Positions 18,901-29,010 are shown, numbered from the stretch's first letter. The stretch: 64,000 nt of DNA from Diplonema japonicum (GCA_964019335.1 OZ025738.1:124001-188000); one strand, 5' to 3'. Translations and numbers: made by a program. The notes: generated from the letters alone by a model not told the origin.

Positions 18901-19849
18901 AAAAAAAAAGAAGAAAGAAAGCCCACATGAGACCTCACATGTTTCTTTTCTTTTTTTCTCCCCTTCTTCTTCTTTTTATATTTCATTTTCTTGTCGCAGA
19001 AAAAAAACTCGGTCTGTGTCTCTTCTTCTTTTTTAAAATAGATTCTCCAAAAAGAAAATATTAAAAAAAAAGACTGGGTCTATTTATTTTCTTTTTTCTT
19101 TTTGGAGGACACGGACTAAAGGGGGGGACGAGCACTGGCAAGGTACCAACTAAGGAGTTATCTCTAAGTCTTGCTGAATACGCGTATCATGCCATGTTTT
19201 TTTTTTTTTTTTTTTTTTTTTAATTCCACTTCCTTTTCGACTTGCTAAGGCCGTACCCTATGCCATGTTTTGATTTTCTCTCTTCGCTCTTTTTCCAAAT
19301 AATATCTCGAGGGGGGGGGGTTCTGGTACTAATGTTCTTTTCTTTTTTTTTTGATATAAGTACAACAACAACAGTCTTCTGTCATAAGAAAATAAATAAA
19401 AAAAAATAAAATAGAACGTAAAAAAAGTAACGGTAGCACCAAGGGGGTGGGGGTCAACATAACATAACAAAAGGGGGAAAGAAAGAAGGGGAAAAGGGGG
19501 AGGGGGTTCTTAGTTCTCCCGCAACTGAGAACCGCAAGTGCTGTTTGTTCTTTTTTTTTCTTTTTCTTTTTGCGCTAAAAAAAAATTGGAAGAAAAAAAA
19601 AAAGCATGTTTTACTTTAAAAAAAGAGTAATTCACTTAGCTACCCGAAGTACTGGAAAAAAAGAAAACGAAGAACTCTCGGTACTTTTCTTGGGCATAAA
19701 GTGACTTACCCCCCCCAAAGAAAAAAAGAAAAGAAAAGAAAACGAGATTAGATTAGGTCGACAAACTGAAAGAGGTAAAACAGCAAAAAGAAAAAGTGTT
19801 TGTCATCTCTCTTTTTTTCTTTTCTTTCTTTTTTTTTTTCCCACCGGCA

Positions 19850-19888
<39 letters not shown>

Positions 19889-20128
19889 GTGTGCAAATAG
19901 AACATCTTGCTGATACAAAACAAAAAAAAACAAAAAAAAAAGAAATTCCTTTTTTTCCTTTCTAAACATCCATGTCACCATCCACCTCCTTCCTCCTCTT
20001 CTCCAAAGCGACAGCAAGGTCAAGATCAATCTCACCAAGCTCGTCAACTACTGGTGGTCCTGCCCTAACAGCACGTTTGGTCTTACTACCGGAACTCGGG
20101 ATATTTACGTCAACCTTTTTTTAAATTT
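18901..20128. other. Low-complexity intergenic region
   Basis: 1.2 kb of A-, T- and G-homopolymers with no convincing coding frame on either strand. The short minus frames at 19258 and 19748 are Phe/Lys-rich translations of these runs. The 3' UTR of the membrane-protein gene presumably begins near 20128. Confidence 0.65.
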
Positions 20129-21934
20129 TTATTTTTTTTTATACAAACACACCTCTTCCTCCTCTACTGACTGTAGTACAATACACGCTGACCCAGATGG
20201 GATCACAGAAACGTCTTGAGACGTCCTTCCGTTTAAAATCTGTGCCACGGGAACGCTTAAACTGGTGGACCCCAGCAGAAGCGTAGCACCAGAAAATATT
20301 TCAACGACAATGTGCAGCATCTCACCAGGGTTCTGAAGGCTGAAGACAATACCGGAATCCTCCCCAATCGATACCATTCTTTGCACATCGCCCCCCTTCC
20401 CCGCATAGGAAGGAACAGACACCAACAAGAACTCATCACCCCCTACCCGTACACCGGTAACACTGCGAACCGACACCTTAAAGGCTACATTATTGGGGGT
20501 TAGAATACGAGCCTCGTGTGTATGGGTGGCGGGAAGAGCGAGAAGCGGGTTTAAAGCAGGAGCCTCATCATGTCGGTTGGGAGACACCAGTGAGGCACCG
20601 TTCAAAGTTGGGGGAAGATTGTTGTCCTCTTCCCATTGTTGTGCCAAACGGGTTCTTCTGTTGTCTTCTGAGGCCCGTAATGCGTTTTCTACCAGCGAAG
20701 CAAGCCCGTCGTCGGACGAGATAGAAATTGACATTGGCGAGGCAGGCCTGTCGAATGCGGTACAGAGAAGCTCTCTGTCACCCGGGAACTCTCGTACAAG
20801 TTCGACAAACGCGAAGTTTAAAGGATCTTCAGATATTGAAGCAGCGCGTGATGCAAGGTCGTAGGAGTCCACCCAGCTGGCGGTGCCGTGCTTCATACTT
20901 TTAAAGGATTCAATGCGGCGTTGTACTTCAGTTCGAAGGCCGTGTATTGGGTCCGGTAGACGGGGGTCCCACCCAACTGAATCGTTGTTGTTGTTATTAT
21001 TGTTCGTTGGGAGCAACGGTTCAGAAGACACAACCCGCTCAGCGGCGGTTCTTTCCTGACGAGCCCTCGCGTCCCTCCGGCCCTTCCAATACACGATTAA
21101 GTAAAGCCACACCCCTACGGTCAGCAACGCCACAACTATTGTCAGTAAGCCAGGTATAGGTATTGTTTCGTCTTCCGCCTTCGGTGTCAAAGCTTTCAAC
21201 GATTCGCAGGGTATTTCATAAGACCCTCCTGTGAAGTCGGTCGAGCAGGTATCGCAAGGTTTTGTAACGTACTCCTTTTCCGGTGGTGGAAGTTGCCGGG
21301 TGCACAAAGCGTCTTGATACCCGAGAACCGTCGCTGACGCCCATGATTGCTGGTCGGTTTTAGTTGTAATGATTTTAAAGTACCCTTTGGAGGGTTCTGC
21401 CGCCCCGCAGCGCATTCTCGGTACGCATTTGTTCAGCGGGACGCCCATGGGTAGACCTTTGCAGTCAGACTCGCAAGAGTTGATTTGAACACCACATGGG
21501 GTTGTCACTGCATCGATCGGTTTTTTGGAGTCAGGGGACGATGTTGGTTTGACCACCCATCTGGAGTGTTTTTCAAAAATATCTCCAGAGGTTTGTTTGC
21601 GTGCTAGGTAGTGGCATGACGAGTTGGAAAGATTCTCCTCCCGAGTTAATATGTCTGGTCCCCCTAGTGCCCAGCCTCCGCCGCCTTTTGCGCACCAATA
21701 TATATAATGTGATCCGTAGTCGCTCCATTCTGTGCCTAGCTGGCTAACGCCTGTCCAGTAGGTTGGCTTTTCGTTGACCCGCCTTGTAGGGTGTCGTGCC
21801 CACCATCTGTTGTTGTAGACCTCGTCAGTGAAACCTTCGATTTTAAGCGCGTCGCCTTTGCATTTTATTTCTTCTGCTGCGGTGATTCGGAGTGCGGCGG
21901 TGCAGAAAACAGCCGCGGTCAGAAGAGCCTTCAT
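20129..21934 (-). CDS. Type I single-pass membrane protein, Cys-rich ectodomain
   Basis: 601 aa from the ATG at 21934, chosen because it opens a signal peptide (MKALLTAAVFCTAALRITAA). The ectodomain, about 21-260, is rich in Cys and Trp (YNNRWWARHPTRR, HYIYWCAKGGGGWALGG, CGVQINSCESDCKGLP, CDTCSTDF) and has one N-glycosylation site (NSS in LSNSSC). A membrane helix follows at about 262-282 (LLTIVVALLTVGVWLYLIVY), with a basic stop-transfer KGRRDARAR. The 300-residue cytoplasmic tail holds an Asn run, Ser/Asp-rich linkers and a final beta-rich part, about 470-590 (VAFKVSVRSVTGVRVGGDEF..., GEMLHIVVEIFSGATLLLGS), that could be a C2-like domain. I do not recognise the family; a surface receptor or adhesin-like role is inference. 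Confidence 0.75.
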   Translation of the reverse strand: MKALLTAAVFCTAALRITAAEEIKCKGDALKIEGFTDEVYNNRWWARHPTRRVNEKPTYWTGVSQLGTEWSDYGSHYIYWCAKGGGGWALGGPDILTREENLSNSSCHYLARKQTSGDIFEKHSRWVVKPTSSPDSKKPIDAVTTPCGVQINSCESDCKGLPMGVPLNKCVPRMRCGAAEPSKGYFKIITTKTDQQSWASATVLGYQDALCTRQLPPPEKEYVTKPCDTCSTDFTGGSYEIPCESLKALTPKAEDETIPIPGLLTIVVALLTVGVWLYLIVYWKGRRDARARQERTAAERVVSSEPLLPTNNNNNNNDSVGWDPRLPDPIHGLRTEVQRRIESFKSMKHGTASWVDSYDLASRAASISEDPLNFAFVELVREFPGDRELLCTAFDRPASPMSISISSDDGLASLVENALRASEDNRRTRLAQQWEEDNNLPPTLNGASLVSPNRHDEAPALNPLLALPATHTHEARILTPNNVAFKVSVRSVTGVRVGGDEFLLVSVPSYAGKGGDVQRMVSIGEDSGIVFSLQNPGEMLHIVVEIFSGATLLLGSTSLSVPVAQILNGRTSQDVSVIPSGSACIVLQSVEEEEVCLYKKK

Positions 21935-22327
21935 TGTTCCTTCTTGTTTTCTCGTCGCGCTCCCCACCCCACCCACCGGGTGAGGTGTCTATTTTTTTCT
22001 TTTTCTTTTTTCTTTCTTTCTTGTTTCCTTGTTCTTTTATTTATACTCCCCCCTTGTTGTGGCAATTGTGGTAAAAATATCAAAATCAGAAAACCAAAAA
22101 AAAAAAAAAAATACGTGAGTTGGGAAGGGGGAGGGGGGGTGGCATTTTCTTTTTTTCCTTTTTTCTTTTATTATTTCACTACGATTGTCTTTTTCTCCAC
22201 ACACATGGCCAATATTACTTTAGCACACCTCCCTGAGATAAAGAAAAAGAAAGATGGAAAAAAAAAAGGGGGGGAGGGGGTGAAAGGGGGAGAAGAATCT
22301 ATTCTCTTTTATTTTATGTCGGTCACC

Positions 22328-22522
22328 TTACCCAAAGTTCACGGAGGTAATCTTCTTGCTGCCCTCATCCACGTGTACGTTGAGCCTCTCAGGCCTGTAG
22401 TCCATCGTAGCCATCGCATTACCTACTAGCACTCTGTAAGCACTGGAGACTGAGGCTATGTCGGAGTCCGTCACTCCATCACTACCATAAGTCTTTCCGA
22501 CCAGAGACTGCGCCGCTGACAT
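22328..22522 (-). CDS. I78-family peptidase inhibitor-like protein, 64 aa
   Basis: The small frame from the ATG at 22522 matches the I78 inhibitor pattern end to end: AAQSLVGK near the start, RVLVGNAMATMDYRPERLNV in the centre and VDEGSKKITSVNFG at the end. Family members (mostly bacterial and fungal) read ...GDAVTMDYRPDRLNV...D..G.I..V.CG; here the terminal Cys-Gly is Phe-Gly and no disulfide is possible. They inhibit serine peptidases. There is no signal peptide, so it would act in the cytosol. The trans-splice acceptor CATGACAG lies 12 bases before the ATG. Its length is full for the domain. Confidence 0.8.
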   Translation of the reverse strand: MSAAQSLVGKTYGSDGVTDSDIASVSSAYRVLVGNAMATMDYRPERLNVHVDEGSKKITSVNFG

Positions 22523-22534
22523 CTTTCTCCCTTT

Positions 22535-22565
22535 CTGTCATGTGGATTGAAAAAAGAAAACAACA
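22535..22565 (-). promoter_or_regulatory. Predicted SL acceptor of the I78-like gene
   Basis: Minus strand: TTGTTTTCTTTTTTCAATCC, then ACATGACAG with AG at 22536-22535, giving a predicted 12-base 5' UTR after SL addition. Confidence 0.55.
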
Positions 22566-23475
22566 ACATAAAAATAAAAAAGAAACATGTCCTCTCTGAG
22601 AACAGCGTCGTGCGGCACCGGTTCAGATGGTACTGCCAGTGCCAACGCTTCCGGGCGTCGCCTCGCTCGTCGCGTACTAAGAAAGCTCAAGGAGACCTTC
22701 GCTCTGGATGGTGTACCAGCCGTTAATGTTTCTACGCTGTGCTGGTCCATCTGCCTGTGGACACAATGACACCATGCTCATGGGTGGGCACCGTCTGGTC
22801 GAGCTGGAACTTCACGTCGCAGGAGTACGGCTCCCACCCGTCGGCAAGAAGCTTCGCGGCGAATGTTGCCGGGCTGGGCGAGGTGTCGTCACGGCCGTGT
22901 AGATGAAAGCGAAAAGATCGCACTTCGCGAAGCGCATCTCCAAGTACACGTTGGGGATCTGCCCCAAACGCCCGACCAGAGATTCGGCAAAGTTCAGGAA
23001 CGCAGAGTTGTCGATGTCCGGCCTGTTCACGTTTCATATCGTGTTCAGGGTTGGCTTGCTTAGCCCCTTGTCTTCAACCGCAGTGTCCGCGTTTTGAGTT
23101 TCAGCTTTTCAGACGCGCTTGCCATGTTGTAGCTGCACCCACCGTTCCCGTCGTCGTTGGTGCACACACTGGCGTCCCCACTGGTTCGTCTTCTGTGCAC
23201 CGGGAGAGGGTTTGTTGTTATGTTCGGTTTCCGGCTGCTTTTCCACCGCTTCGACTCCTTGTTCTTCCGTTGGCTCATCTGCCGTCTCCAGACCTCTCGG
23301 CTGCATGTATCGTTGTACCGTCATCCTGAACCTGCCAAGCTCACCGTGCAACCGTCATTCCGATTCCCTCTTTGCTGTCTCTTCACGTGCCGTTCCTGCC
23401 TGGCAGTATATCGAGATGCTCGTGCTGGCTGTCCGATGGGTGCCCCGTGGAGGCGTTCGCGTTGGTCTGATTCAT
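22538..23475 (-). pseudogene. Frameshifted unidentified gene, family starting MNQT(N/S)A
   Basis: From an ATG near 23475 (MNQTNANASTGHPSDSQ) coding-like sequence continues through several frames: GRFRMTVQRYMQPRGLET (from 23351), KLKLKTRTLRLKTRG, then NRPDIDNSAFLNFAESLVGR and VYLEMRFAKCDLFAFIYTA (23030), then ATFAAKLLADGWEPYSCDVK and EHGVIVSTGRWTSTA (from 22900). Each break is a frameshift or stop. The start region is repeated at 59618-59668. I do not recognise the product. Confidence 0.4.
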
Positions 23476-23603
23476 TTCTTTTCTTTGTTTTTTGTTTATC
23501 AGTCCACCCACCTTTTTTTGTTTTTTGTGTATCAGTCCACCCACCTTCTTTTCCTTCTTTCTTTTTCTTTTCTTTTTAAAAAAAACACAATGGAATATAA
23601 TAT

Positions 23604-24097
23604 ATATGAGTTAAAGGAAGTCTTTGTGAGACGCCCCCTTGTTCTCATGCTCTACCTGCATCTATCCCCCTTCAGCAGCGGTTTCTCCTTCTTCGGTGGT
23701 CGTGCCGGCCTCCTCCCCAGCTTGGCTACTTTTTCCCTTCTTTCCTTTGCCCATTGCTTCCCCAGCTCCTCCAGGTCGTACTTGGTCTTCGTTGATGCAA
23801 AGATTGCTCTTCTACTCCACCCGATCACCGCCTTCGTCCCTCCGATTGATCGCAGCGTATGTACTCTCTTGCATGGTTCAGCAGGGAAGGCCCTCCTTCC
23901 TTTCACCTTCTTCTGCAGTCTCCCTAGCTCCCATGTGTTCCACACCTTCTTCATTACCGTGTGCAGTCTTCTGGCCTTCTGTCGCACCTCTGCCAACTCC
24001 CCTAGCTTCCCTCCAAGGACTTCTGGGTCACGTTTTCGAAGTCCAGCGCCAGCTCTACCGTCGACACTGCCGTGTTCCTGTTCCCTCCATACCAGCG
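23604..24097 (-). mobile_element. 5'-truncated nLTR-2 copy
   Basis: Encodes the family C-terminus (RRAFPAEPCKRVHTLRSIGG to GDRCR) and the 45-base tail at 23604-23648. A small deletion near 24020 shifts the frame relative to the copy at 17370. At 24097 it joins about 50 bases of nLTR-4 sequence (CCTCAAGAGGAGCCTCCCAC), so the junction is chimeric or nested. Confidence 0.75.
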
Positions 24098-24394
24098 CAG
24101 CCTCAAGAGGAGCCTCCCACGTACCAGGAATTAAGCAGAGGTTGCGCCTTCTGCATATAATTATTTATTAATAGAAAGAGGAATAAAAAAGGGGGGGGGG
24201 GAAGAATCGTGTGAGAGGGGAACTGAAACTCTTTCTCTTTTTTTTCTTCAAAAAATGGAGGGCAAGGTGAGAGGGGGGGCTTAAAGAAAAAGGTTATCAA
24301 ATCTCTTTCCTTCTTTCTTTTTTCACAACAAAAGCAGGAAAACATCTATATCCTGTCACGGGGGGGAAAGATGCTACAACTCACGCTTTACTCT

Positions 24395-24677
24395 TGGTAA
24401 ACGTTCTCTTCTTTCAATCGATTGTTATATGTACTTATAAAATATAAAATATAGCGCGCATTCGACGACACTGATCAAGCGACTGGCACCTTCCGAAGAA
24501 GGGCCTCCCACGTCCGCCGGGTTGAGCAGAGGATGCCCCGGGGCGGCCGTTCCAGTCTGATCATGTCGCACTATAATATATGCTCTCATCTCCAAGGAGA
24601 AAAGAGGTTTTTTGCCCTCGTAGCTCGCCGGGCCAGCACTCTTACTTGCGTAAGGTCTTGGTGGTTCTTGGGGGGTG
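24395..24677 (-). mobile_element. 283-bp truncated nLTR-4 insertion at the 3' end of the GTPase-ankyrin gene
   Basis: The sequence matches the 3' part of the element at 56440-58446. It is flanked by ACGCTTTACTCT at 24383-24394 and again at 24678-24689, a 12-bp target-site duplication. The paralogous gene at 62151 has the uninterrupted site (TCATGCTTTACTCTTGTTGC). Confidence 0.85.
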
Positions 24678-24682
24678 ACGCT

Positions 24683-27600
24683 TTACTCTGTGTTGCTGTT
24701 TTGTGTCACGTCACCGTCGCTGAGAGCCTTCTTCACATCAGCTTTTCCTTCCGTGATGAGGATGTGTAATGCGTCGGTGTGCTCTTTACTAGCCGCTCTG
24801 CTATACGGGGTAGCACCGTTGTTGTCGGCCTTGTTCACATCTGCTTTTCCCTCCGTGATGAGGATACGTAATGAGTCAGCGAGCCCATTCTGAGCCGCCA
24901 TGAAACACGGGGTAGCACCGTTGTTGTCGGCCTTGTTCACATCTGCATTTCCCTCTGTGATGAGGATACGTAATGTGTCAACCTGTCCATTTTGAGCCGC
25001 CATGAAACACGGGGTAGCACCGTTCTTGTTGGCCTTGTCCACATCTGCCTTTCCTTCAGTGATGAGGATACGTAATGAGTCAGCGTGTCCATTCTGAGCC
25101 GCCATGAAACACGGGGTAGCACCGTTGTTGTCGGCCTTGTTCACATCTGCATTTCCCTCTGTGATGAGGATACGTAATGCGTCAACCTGTCCATTTTGAG
25201 CCGCCATGAAACACGGGGTAGCACCGTTCTTGTTGGCCTTGTCCACATCTGCCTTTCCTTCCGTGATGAGGATACGTAATGAGTCAGCGTGTCCATTCTG
25301 AGCCGCCATGAAACACGGGGTAGTACCGTTTTTGTCCTTGTTCACATCTGCCTTTCCCTCCGTGATGAGGATACGTAATGCGTCAGCGTGTCCATTCTGA
25401 GCCGCCATGTAACACGGGGTAGAACCGTTGTTGTTGGCCATGTTCACATCTGCCTTTCCCTCCGTGATGAGGATACGTAATGCGTCAACCTGTCCATTTT
25501 GAGCCGCCATGAAACACGGGGTAGCACCGTTCTTGTTGGCCTTGTTCACATCTGCCTTTCCTTCTGTGATGAGGATACGTAATGAGTCAGCGTGTCCATT
25601 CTGAGCCGCCATGAAACACGGGGTAGTACCGTTTTTGTCCTTGTTCACATCTGCCTTTCCCACCGTGATGAGGATACGTAATGCGTCAGCGTGTCCATTC
25701 TGAGCCGCCATGTAACACGGGGTAGAACCGTTGTTGTCCTTGTTCACATCTGCATTTCCCTCTGTGATGAGGATACGTAATGAGTCAGCGTGTCCATTCT
25801 GAGCCGCCACGAAACACGGGGTAGCACCGTCGTTTTCTGCCTTGTTCACATCTGCCTTTCCTTCAGTGATTAGGAAACGTAATGCGTCAGCGTGCCCATT
25901 CTGAGCCGCCGCGTAACATGGGGTAGTACCGTAGTCGTCGGCCTCGTTCACATCAACCTTTCCCTCCGTGATGAGGATACGTAATACGTCAACCTGTCCA
26001 TTAAGAGCCGCCATGACACACGGGGGCGCTTTAGAGACATCTTGCGTTACAAGATGATCGGCAATCCATTTCAGCCCTTCATGAAGCCCGGCGCCAGTCG
26101 CCAGTGTGCACGGCATTACACAAGCGTCTCCTTCCAGACCGCAAGCACGGGTCGTTTTTCCGTTAGAATTATCTTCTAAAACAAGAACCGGTGCATGAGG
26201 CATCTCATGGGGGATTTCCGTCCAGAGTTCAGTACTACTGTCCTTCAAGAGCGTCACTGCCTTCCCCAATGTCGTTTTCTCGCCGTGTAAAGGTACCAGC
26301 TGCACCATTGTACCGCCTATGCTAATTGGGGACTTCATGGCTTTATCCACTCCGATGCCTAACCACAGTGCTACGGCTTCTAGCAAGTACTCCGTTCCCA
26401 AAAACTGAGGGAGCACACCGCTGTCCTTGAGCCGTGACAGTTGTGATGCTAACCCGCACGTGTAAGCCTCGGGGATGATGTTGTAAAAACACGTCGTTGG
26501 TGCGAATCTTCCGCCGTCGGACAACGTGAGCTGTTCTTCCCATGACACCGCCCGGCCGTCTACAGGAGCGGGGGACATCTCCCACGGCGTCCCGACCGTG
26601 AGAGGGATGGGCGACAGCATAGGGCTCGCTACGTGCACCTTCTCCGGACTGTTGCTCGTCATGAAAAAAACGTGTGTTTTCGATTTGTTGTACGCCTCAA
26701 AGACACCTTTGGTGTTCTGCCCTGCAGCATGACTGAATATCGCAGCATGGCTTTTCGGTTTGAACATTCGTATTGTTTTTCTAACAATGTGTCTGCTGCC
26801 GTCCATGGGGGTGTCCTCTACATGCGGGCGTCCGTCGACCTCGAAAACGGAGATCCGCTTCACGCCGTCGTCCAGCATTACACTGCAAGCCCACGACGCC
26901 ACATCAGGGGACACTGTGTTCGCCCCGTTCTCGACCCCAATCTGGACCACCTTGTCAGCGAATGTGATGTCAACGTGGCTGCTCTCATCGCTAGGCTGCT
27001 CCCCAACACTTCCCTTCCGTGCTTGGGGTAAGAGAGTATTGAGCATCCAATGCTTTTCATCTTCTATGTACACAGACGTGAATATTGAACCAGATCCCTT
27101 GCACAACCCACGTATTGCATGGGCATACTTCAGTAGTGACTGAGATGGGGTGATAATGTACACGGCGTGCCTGGAGCTTATCGAACGCATGAACTTCTTT
27201 TCACCGCCGTGGATGAACTCGGAGGTTGTTAAAACAACAACGTGAAATGGGCTCGGCGGCTTGTTATCGTCCACGTCTTCCTCCGGCACGTCGTTCAACG
27301 TTGTGACAAAATTGAACGCCAGCTTCAATTCAGGGTTTTCAATTAGATCCGCCGCACGGGCTGTGTCACCTAAGACGGCAACGAAAGGGTTGACCACCCT
27401 ACACGCTAGAGCAACAACCATTTCACGAACGTTCTGACCGGTCTTTGCGGAAACATTGAAGTGGAGGGAGAGAGGCGGGGCGTTTTCTCTCACCCATTCT
27501 GCGTACTGTTTCTGAATTGGGCTGTCGGGGCCGTCTAGGTCTGTCTTGTTTACCACGAATGCGATGACTGTTCCTTTCACGCATAGCTCTTTCGTGCTGT

Positions 27601-27931
27601 TATATGTATCTCGAAGCCTCTCGACACCTCCTTCTGTGCAATCCCCAACATAAACAACAGCCTTTATCCCACGAAAGTACGAGTCACGGATTGCGAAGAA
27701 CCTCTCATCGCCAGAGGTGTCCCACATTTGTAGCTTGGCAGGGGGGTTAGTTTCATTGACAACATGAACTAAGAAGTCGATCCCGACGGTGCGAACGGTG
27801 TTGGTTTCCATTTCCTTGTTGGGGCTTGCGATCCTCTTCACGAGGCACGACTTCCCCACTGTTCCATTACCCACGAAGAGCACCTTTGTCAACGTTGCCT
27901 TTTGCGGTACATTGTCCTCTTCATCACTCAT
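24683..27931 (-). CDS. Ras/Rab-like GTPase-ankyrin fusion protein
   Basis: 1082 aa. The ATG at 27931 lies 16 bases after a clear acceptor (TTTTTTACAG). Residues 1-185 are a small GTPase: G1 GNGTVGKS (21-28), switch I around T48, G3 WDTSGDE (70-76), G4 NKTD (128-131), G5 SAK (161-163). Asp75 replaces the catalytic Gln of Rab/Ras, so hydrolysis is probably altered. Residues 186-600 are of unknown fold. At 603-627 (MPCTLATGAGLHEGLKWIAD) the sequence resembles the C-terminal G5-to-helix end of Arf GTPases. From about 640 there are about 13 ankyrin units of 34 residues (LRILITEGKADVNKANNNGA type), almost identical at DNA level. There is no prenylation Cys, since the ankyrins end the protein. The last codons were changed by the insertion at 24395-24677 (ending QNSNTE, against QNSNKSKA in the paralogue). 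Confidence 0.85.
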   Translation of the reverse strand: MSDEEDNVPQKATLTKVLFVGNGTVGKSCLVKRIASPNKEMETNTVRTVGIDFLVHVVNETNPPAKLQMWDTSGDERFFAIRDSYFRGIKAVVYVGDCTEGGVERLRDTYNSTKELCVKGTVIAFVVNKTDLDGPDSPIQKQYAEWVRENAPPLSLHFNVSAKTGQNVREMVVALACRVVNPFVAVLGDTARAADLIENPELKLAFNFVTTLNDVPEEDVDDNKPPSPFHVVVLTTSEFIHGGEKKFMRSISSRHAVYIITPSQSLLKYAHAIRGLCKGSGSIFTSVYIEDEKHWMLNTLLPQARKGSVGEQPSDESSHVDITFADKVVQIGVENGANTVSPDVASWACSVMLDDGVKRISVFEVDGRPHVEDTPMDGSRHIVRKTIRMFKPKSHAAIFSHAAGQNTKGVFEAYNKSKTHVFFMTSNSPEKVHVASPMLSPIPLTVGTPWEMSPAPVDGRAVSWEEQLTLSDGGRFAPTTCFYNIIPEAYTCGLASQLSRLKDSGVLPQFLGTEYLLEAVALWLGIGVDKAMKSPISIGGTMVQLVPLHGEKTTLGKAVTLLKDSSTELWTEIPHEMPHAPVLVLEDNSNGKTTRACGLEGDACVMPCTLATGAGLHEGLKWIADHLVTQDVSKAPPCVMAALNGQVDVLRILITEGKVDVNEADDYGTTPCYAAAQNGHADALRFLITEGKADVNKAENDGATPCFVAAQNGHADSLRILITEGNADVNKDNNGSTPCYMAAQNGHADALRILITVGKADVNKDKNGTTPCFMAAQNGHADSLRILITEGKADVNKANKNGATPCFMAAQNGQVDALRILITEGKADVNMANNNGSTPCYMAAQNGHADALRILITEGKADVNKDKNGTTPCFMAAQNGHADSLRILITEGKADVDKANKNGATPCFMAAQNGQVDALRILITEGNADVNKADNNGATPCFMAAQNGHADSLRILITEGKADVDKANKNGATPCFMAAQNGQVDTLRILITEGNADVNKADNNGATPCFMAAQNGLADSLRILITEGKADVNKADNNGATPYSRAASKEHTDALHILITEGKADVKKALSDGDVTQNSNTE

Positions 27932-27947
27932 TTCTTTCCCCTAATTC

Positions 27948-27985
27948 TGTAAAAAATTAAAAAAAATAAAAAAAAAAGATGGAGG
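27948..27985 (-). promoter_or_regulatory. Predicted SL acceptor of the GTPase-ankyrin gene
   Basis: Minus strand: a T-rich tract of about 30 bases ending ATTTTTTACAG, AG at 27949-27948, 16 bases before the ATG. It is among the cleanest acceptors in the window. Confidence 0.6.
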
Positions 27986-28335
27986 TGACACGGAACGAGA
28001 TACTTCATTTGATGACTTCATCGGGGCACAGCTCGAGATCGGTTAAGAGCTCATGGTGATGGGAGAGAAGGGACACAAGACATATACGCGAAAGAGCTGC
28101 AAAAGATCGCGGGGACATACGCCAAAGAAAAGAAAAACAAAACACAGAAGGAGAATTTAAAAAAAAAGGAGGGGGCACAATATAATGACAGCCCTTATTG
28201 GGCTCTCTTCATTTGCGCTTGGCACCAATGGAACAGCTGAGGGGTGGCCATCGGTTGTTTTTTTTTTTTTTTTGGAAAGGGAAGAATGAAAGAAAAAAGA
28301 AAATGGTGGCTAGAGATAAAAAAAAATAGCTATTT

Positions 28336-28456
28336 ATTGCCAACAAATTATGAGTTATTATTTAACTCGAGTTCCCGAATTTTTTGCACGAGGGCCCGCA
28401 GGGCCCGTGCAAAAAAAACAGTAACGAGAGTTAAATAATGGCTCATTTGGCGGCAA
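28336..28456. repeat. Imperfect 120-bp palindrome with GGGCCC core
   Basis: Left arm TTGCCAACAAATTATGAGTT..., right arm ...AATGGCTCATTTGGCGGCAA; inner arms TTTTTTGCACGAGGGCCCGC and AGGGCCCGTGCAAAAAA. The arms pair across a centre near 28394. It could be a foldback element or a cruciform-forming site. Confidence 0.7.
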
Positions 28457-28463
28457 GTAAGTC

Positions 28464-28848
28464 GTTTTATTTCACTCTTCGTCATTTGAGTCACTCACTC
28501 TCACTGCTTTCACTGCTGTTTCTTTCCACGCAGGTCAGCCTTTTTGGGGATTTTCCTAAGGTAATATGGGGTTGCTATTTCGCCGTGGCATTTAAAGGGG
28601 AAGTAAAGCACTTATTCCCACTTTTAAGGGCTGGAATGGCCTCAGATGGCCAAAAATAGTCAAAATACCCCGCCCCCAAATAAATTTTTCAAGGGGTTGG
28701 GTACATTTCTTTCCACGACAAGATCATTTTTTCACTCTGAAGCCCCATAATTTAACTCCAAAATCTCATAATTTAACTAGTTGCCGTTTCGCGTTAAATT
28801 ATGAGGCCCTTAGTGAGTGAAGAAAATGACGAAGAGTGAAATAAAAAA
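28464..28848. mobile_element. MITE-like element, about 385 bp
   Basis: Terminal inverted repeats: TTTTATTTCACTCTTCGTCA at the left and the complementary TGACGAAGAGTGAAATAAAA at the right, extended imperfectly over about 35 bases (GAGTCACTCACTC / AGTGAGTGAAG). The interior has no coding frame. It lies between the palindrome and the 3' end of the large retrotransposon. Confidence 0.65.
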
Positions 28849-29010
28849 AACAAAAAGCATAGAAGTTAGATAGGATTTATTGAACTGTATCTTCAATTGT
28901 GTGAGAATAAAAAAAAAAACCGTCTTCGATGTTGAACAAATGCAAAAAAAAAAAACTCAAAGTACAGGACAAGCCCCCCGCTAGAGGGCCGCCCTATGGG
29001 AGGGGGGGGT

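Noticed and set aside
24440-24690. tRNA-derived SINE (the GGGTTGAGC segment looks like a B box)
   Set aside because: No A box at proper spacing, and the segment is part of the 3' UTR of the longer nLTR-4 element.
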